Assembly (NCBI GenBank): GCA_029007475.1
Contig: JAQXHW010000177.1
Span: 1-16,643 of the forward strand
Length of the DNA: 16,643 nt
Direction: 5' to 3'
Source of the DNA: Oscillospiraceae bacterium
GTDB lineage: Bacteria; Bacillota; Clostridia; Oscillospirales; Acutalibacteraceae
Below, in pieces: positions 13,954 through 16,643 of the stretch. The notes beneath the pieces are model-generated. The model did no database searches and was not told where the DNA came from. It saw nothing but the letters and a program-made list of their open reading frames with translations. The translations under genes were made by a program, and so were the position numbers. How positions within the stretch are numbered: the stretch's first letter is position 1; every line of letters starts with the position of its first letter.

Positions 13954-15612
13954 TTATAATTTCAAAAGCTCCTTTGCGTAGCTTCTGGCTGTTTCTGTAA
14001 CAGTTTCTCCGCCGATTATGCGGGAGAGTTCCTCTACCCTGCCCTCGGTATCAAGAGGAATCACCTTAGTATATGTTCGTCCGTTATCCTCGGACTTTTT
14101 GATTAAGTAGTGGCTCTTTGCCATAGCGGCAATCTGTGGTAAGTGGGTAACGCAGAGCACCTGACAGGAGTTACTCACATCACGAAGCGCCTCTCCTACT
14201 CTAAGTGCCGCAGAGCCGGATATTCCAGAGTCAACCTCGTCGAAAATCAGGGTGTCCGTAGGCTCCTTTTCGGATAAAACCGTTTTAATAGAAAGCATCA
14301 TTCGAGAAAGCTCGCCGCCTGAAGCTACCTTTGATACAGGTTTTACAGGCTCGCCTGCGTTGGTGGAAACCATAAATTCAAGTGTATCTATGCCGCTGTC
14401 GGTAAGGTCACCGGTAATTTGAGATACCGAAACCACAGCGCTTGGCATATCCAAAAGTCTCATTCGCTTCATAACTTCACGGGAGAATTTTTCGGAAGTT
14501 TCTCTCCTTGCTTCTGAGAGCTTCACGGCAATTCTCATAGATTTCTCATAAAGCTCAGATTGCATTAAAAGGAGTTTTTCTCTATCCTCCTCGAAAGATT
14601 CGATAGCAGAAAGCTCACTCTTTATACTTTCAAGATATGCTAAAAGTTCTTCCTCGCTGTCAGCGTACTTTTTCATTAATCGTGAGAGCAAATCAAGACG
14701 CATCTCTATTTCCTCTAAACGATAAGGGTTATCGTCAATGCTCTCGGCTAAAGAATTAAGCTCGGAGGAAATATCCTCTAAATCGTAGTAACAGCTTCCA
14801 AGCCGCTCAGAAAGAGTTTTGACGCTATCCATAACTAAAGCGGCGCTTGAAACCTCATCACAGGCATTAGAGAGAAGCGAAACTGCACCGGGAAATTCTC
14901 CCGAATCGCCCTTGAGATAATATGAAGCTGTTGAGAGAAGCTCTCTCAGCTTCTGTGCGTTTGCCAAAATGTTTCTCTCCTCGGAAAGCTCCGAAAATTC
15001 GCCCGCTCGAATCTCCGCGCTCTCCAGTTCATCAATTTGAAACGCAAGTAAATCAGCTCGGCGGAGACGGTCACGTTCGTCGCTGTTCTTTTGATTTAGC
15101 ACCCTGCAAACATCTTTATACTCGGCGTAAACCTCTGTATATTCCTTAAGAATATCGGAATGTCCGCCGTAGCTGTCGATATATCCCATGTGTAAATCCG
15201 GAGACATAAGCTCATAGCTTTCGTGTTGTCCGTGAATATTGATAAGGAATCTCGAAATTTCTCTGAGGACTGAAATTGAAGCGGGACGGGAATTGATTTT
15301 GCAAATATTTTTGCCGCTCAGAGTAAACTCTCTTTCCAAGATAAGCTCATCCTCTATTGGGATTGCAAGTTTTTTAAGTGCTTCTTTTGTTGTTTCTCCG
15401 ACATCGGTAAAGGTTGCGCTTACAAAGGCGGAATCCGCCCCTGTACGAACCAATTCACGAGATGTACGTCTGCCCAAGACCGCCGAGATTGCATCAATTA
15501 CGATACTTTTACCTGCGCCGGTTTCACCTGTGAGGACGTTAAACCCCTTGGTAAAATCAATCTCGGTTTTCTCAATAACGGCGATATTTTCAATATAGAG
15601 TCTTGAGAGCAT
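13954..15612 (-). CDS. recN: DNA double-strand break repair protein RecN
   Basis: A 552-residue SMC-like ATPase that gathers broken DNA ends. The N-terminal ATP-binding half has Walker A GETGAGKS (29-36) and INIHGQHE (124-131). A long coiled-coil region follows (about 150-375, with a central break). The C-terminal half holds the ABC signature SGGELSRMM (431-439) and Walker B LIFDEVDSG (455-463), followed by the CVTHLPQIAA switch segment (487-496). Length is normal. Start: ATG 15612 (MLSRLYIENIAVIE), with AAGGAGG 7 nt upstream. An in-frame GTG at 15618 would lie only 1 nt from that site and is rejected. It follows argR by 30 bp, the common Firmicute arrangement. No LexA-type operator is visible in the short leader. 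Confidence 0.96.
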   Translation of the reverse strand: MLSRLYIENIAVIEKTEIDFTKGFNVLTGETGAGKSIVIDAISAVLGRRTSRELVRTGADSAFVSATFTDVGETTKEALKKLAIPIEDELILEREFTLSGKNICKINSRPASISVLREISRFLINIHGQHESYELMSPDLHMGYIDSYGGHSDILKEYTEVYAEYKDVCRVLNQKNSDERDRLRRADLLAFQIDELESAEIRAGEFSELSEERNILANAQKLRELLSTASYYLKGDSGEFPGAVSLLSNACDEVSSAALVMDSVKTLSERLGSCYYDLEDISSELNSLAESIDDNPYRLEEIEMRLDLLSRLMKKYADSEEELLAYLESIKSELSAIESFEEDREKLLLMQSELYEKSMRIAVKLSEARRETSEKFSREVMKRMRLLDMPSAVVSVSQITGDLTDSGIDTLEFMVSTNAGEPVKPVSKVASGGELSRMMLSIKTVLSEKEPTDTLIFDEVDSGISGSAALRVGEALRDVSNSCQVLCVTHLPQIAAMAKSHYLIKKSEDNGRTYTKVIPLDTEGRVEELSRIIGGETVTETARSYAKELLKL

Positions 15613-15619
15613 AAGCACA

Positions 15620-15626
15620 CCTCCTT
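15620..15626 (-). promoter_or_regulatory. Ribosome binding site of recN (decides the start)
   Basis: AAGGAGG on the minus strand, 7 nt before ATG 15612. It excludes the in-frame GTG at 15618, which nearly touches the site. Confidence 0.8.
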
Positions 15627-15642
15627 CTGTAAAATATATAAA

Positions 15643-16092
15643 TTAATTAGCGTATCGTTTTAGGTTTGTCAGCAATATCTCAGCGCTGTCGTTATCTGTG
15701 CAAGCGATGAAAATAGTATCATCTCCCGCAAGGGAACCTACAACAGCGGATAGCTCCATGCTGTCAATAGCGGCACAGGCGGCTCCTGCCATACCTGCGT
15801 ATGTTTTTACTACCACAATATTCTGTGCAGTAGCAACAGATACTATGGAGCTTGTCAAAATTCCCTCGAAGCCGTTTTTCATATCTATTACCGTTGCCTG
15901 GGGGGCACAGTAGCGATAGCTGCCCTCGGCTGAATGGGACTTTTGGAGTCTGAGAGTTTTAATGTCCCTTGAAACCGTTGACTGGGTAACATTATAACCC
16001 TCCTTGCGGAGCTTTTCCAAAAGCTCCTCTTGAGTTGTAATGGGATAAATTTTTATTAGTTCAAGAATCTTTGTATGTCTGTTACCTTTCAT
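15643..16092 (-). CDS. argR: Arginine repressor ArgR
   Basis: A 149-residue hexameric transcription factor that senses arginine and controls arginine synthesis and breakdown genes. The N-terminal winged helix (about 1-65) shows KILELIKIYPITTQEELLEK and the recognition segment NVTQSTVSRDIKTLRL (about 34-49). The C-terminal oligomerisation and arginine-binding domain (about 80-149) has GMAGAACAAIDSM and the typical GSLAGDDTIFIAC with its arginine-contacting Asp pair. Length is standard. The gene starts 12 bp after nadK, with GAAGGTG in front of ATG 16092. The nadK-argR-recN order is conserved in Firmicutes and has no known link to arginine. I found no clear ARG box in this window. Confidence 0.96.
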   Translation of the reverse strand: MKGNRHTKILELIKIYPITTQEELLEKLRKEGYNVTQSTVSRDIKTLRLQKSHSAEGSYRYCAPQATVIDMKNGFEGILTSSIVSVATAQNIVVVKTYAGMAGAACAAIDSMELSAVVGSLAGDDTIFIACTDNDSAEILLTNLKRYAN

Positions 16093-16104
16093 CTTAACAC
16101 CTTC

Positions 16105-16643
16105 TTATAGCTTTTCGCCTACGATTTTATAGAAATTCAGCTCTTTAAGAGTAATCATACTCAAATTATATTTTGACCTCTTTACTACCACTTTATCGGT
16201 AGAATTTAAGGGTACGGATACCTGACCGTCAACGGTGAGGTACGATGTATCTGAGGACTTACAGGTGACGCTAAGCAGGGTATCGTCACTAAAGAGTACG
16301 GTGCGGTTATCTGCTAAAGTATGGGGACAAACAGGAGTAAGCTCGATTAAGTTCAGCTTGGGGTCAATTATAGGACCTCCTGCGGACAGAGCGTATGCGG
16401 TTGAGCCTGTGGGAGTTGAAAACAGAAGTCCGTCGGCTCTGTATGTACCGATATTCTTATCTCCTACAACAACGCTCAAGTCAATAATTCGGGAGAGTGC
16501 GCCTCGGGAAATAACGGCATCGTTAATTGCAAGGTAGGATTTTTCATCGCCATGCTCATCTACTACTGATATATCAAGAACCATTCTGCTTTGGAGCTTA
16601 AAATCACCACTTGCAATTCGGGAAAATTCCTGAGTGTCCTCAG
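16105..16643 (-). CDS. nadK: NAD kinase, C-terminal part (cut by window edge)
   Basis: The frame is open from the right edge of the window to the stop at 16105, about 178 residues. The enzyme phosphorylates NAD to NADP. The visible part includes RMVLDISVV, NDAVISRGALSRIIDLSV, and the nucleotide-binding hallmark FSTPTGSTAYALSAGGPII, and it ends in a beta-rich domain with LLSVTCKSSDTSYLTVDGQ. The N-terminal GGDGT ATP-binding motif must lie outside the window. Nothing inside looks damaged. The frame continues upstream of the first internal Met (base 16584) without a stop, so that Met is not the true start. It is followed by argR after 12 bp. Confidence 0.95.
   Translation of the reverse strand, partial: EDTQEFSRIASGDFKLQSRMVLDISVVDEHGDEKSYLAINDAVISRGALSRIIDLSVVVGDKNIGTYRADGLLFSTPTGSTAYALSAGGPIIDPKLNLIELTPVCPHTLADNRTVLFSDDTLLSVTCKSSDTSYLTVDGQVSVPLNSTDKVVVKRSKYNLSMITLKELNFYKIVGEKL

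Noticed and set aside
15239..15598. 119-codon open frame on the plus strand
   Set aside because: It is the shadow of the recN N-terminal coding region (Walker A part) on the other strand; the translation is a low-information Ser/Leu/Ile mix.
15616..15618. GTG as the start of recN
   Set aside because: It lies 1 nt from AAGGAGG, while ATG 15612 has a 7-nt spacing and gives the usual RecN N-terminus.

Overview
The window reads as a stretch of ordinary core chromosome from a low-to-moderate GC Firmicute of class Clostridia. The evidence is the yab sporulation/division gene cluster (yabM-mazG-hup-rqcP-yabP-yabQ-divIC-yabR), the nadK-argR-recN and recJ-relA-dtd neighbourhoods, hemZ, a long-form HPF, and strong GGAGG-type ribosome binding sites. 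An Oscillospiraceae/Ruminococcaceae-like gut anaerobe is my guess, but the family cannot be fixed from sequence alone. yabP and yabQ suggest an endospore former or a recent descendant of one.

All genes lie on the minus strand, so transcription runs from high to low coordinates. Coding density is very high and no gap between genes exceeds about 100 bp. I see no tRNA, rRNA, insertion sequence, CRISPR array, phage gene or genomic island. The first gene to be transcribed (nadK, right edge) and the last (a lipoprotein substrate-binding protein, left edge) are cut by the window ends.

Right block (about 16643-7118): nadK (3' part), argR, recN, recJ, relA, dtd, a glyoxalase-II-like metallo-hydrolase and hemZ. 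Spacings run from a 4-bp ATGA overlap to 45 bp. The products cover NADP supply, arginine regulation, DNA break repair, (p)ppGpp alarmone turnover, tRNA proofreading and tetrapyrrole synthesis. The apt gene usually found between recJ and relA in Firmicutes is missing.

Middle block (about 7108-2149): a MurJ/SpoVB/YabM-type flippase, MazG, HU, RqcP, YabP, YabQ, DivIC and the S1-domain protein YabR, in the order known from Bacillus subtilis and clostridia. It starts only 9 bp after hemZ, so two normally separate conserved blocks are joined here. A clear intrinsic terminator follows hup. A long hairpin between rqcP and yabP buries the yabP ribosome binding site.

Left block (about 2119-1): long HPF (ribosome hibernation) with a strong intrinsic terminator, a THUMP-domain 23S rRNA methyltransferase of the RlmL/YpsC type, and the start of an ABC-transporter substrate-binding lipoprotein.

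No new defence, mobile or biosynthetic system is visible. The points most worth a second look are regulatory: the yabP hairpin, the terminator directly in front of the methyltransferase ribosome binding site, and the fused gene order.
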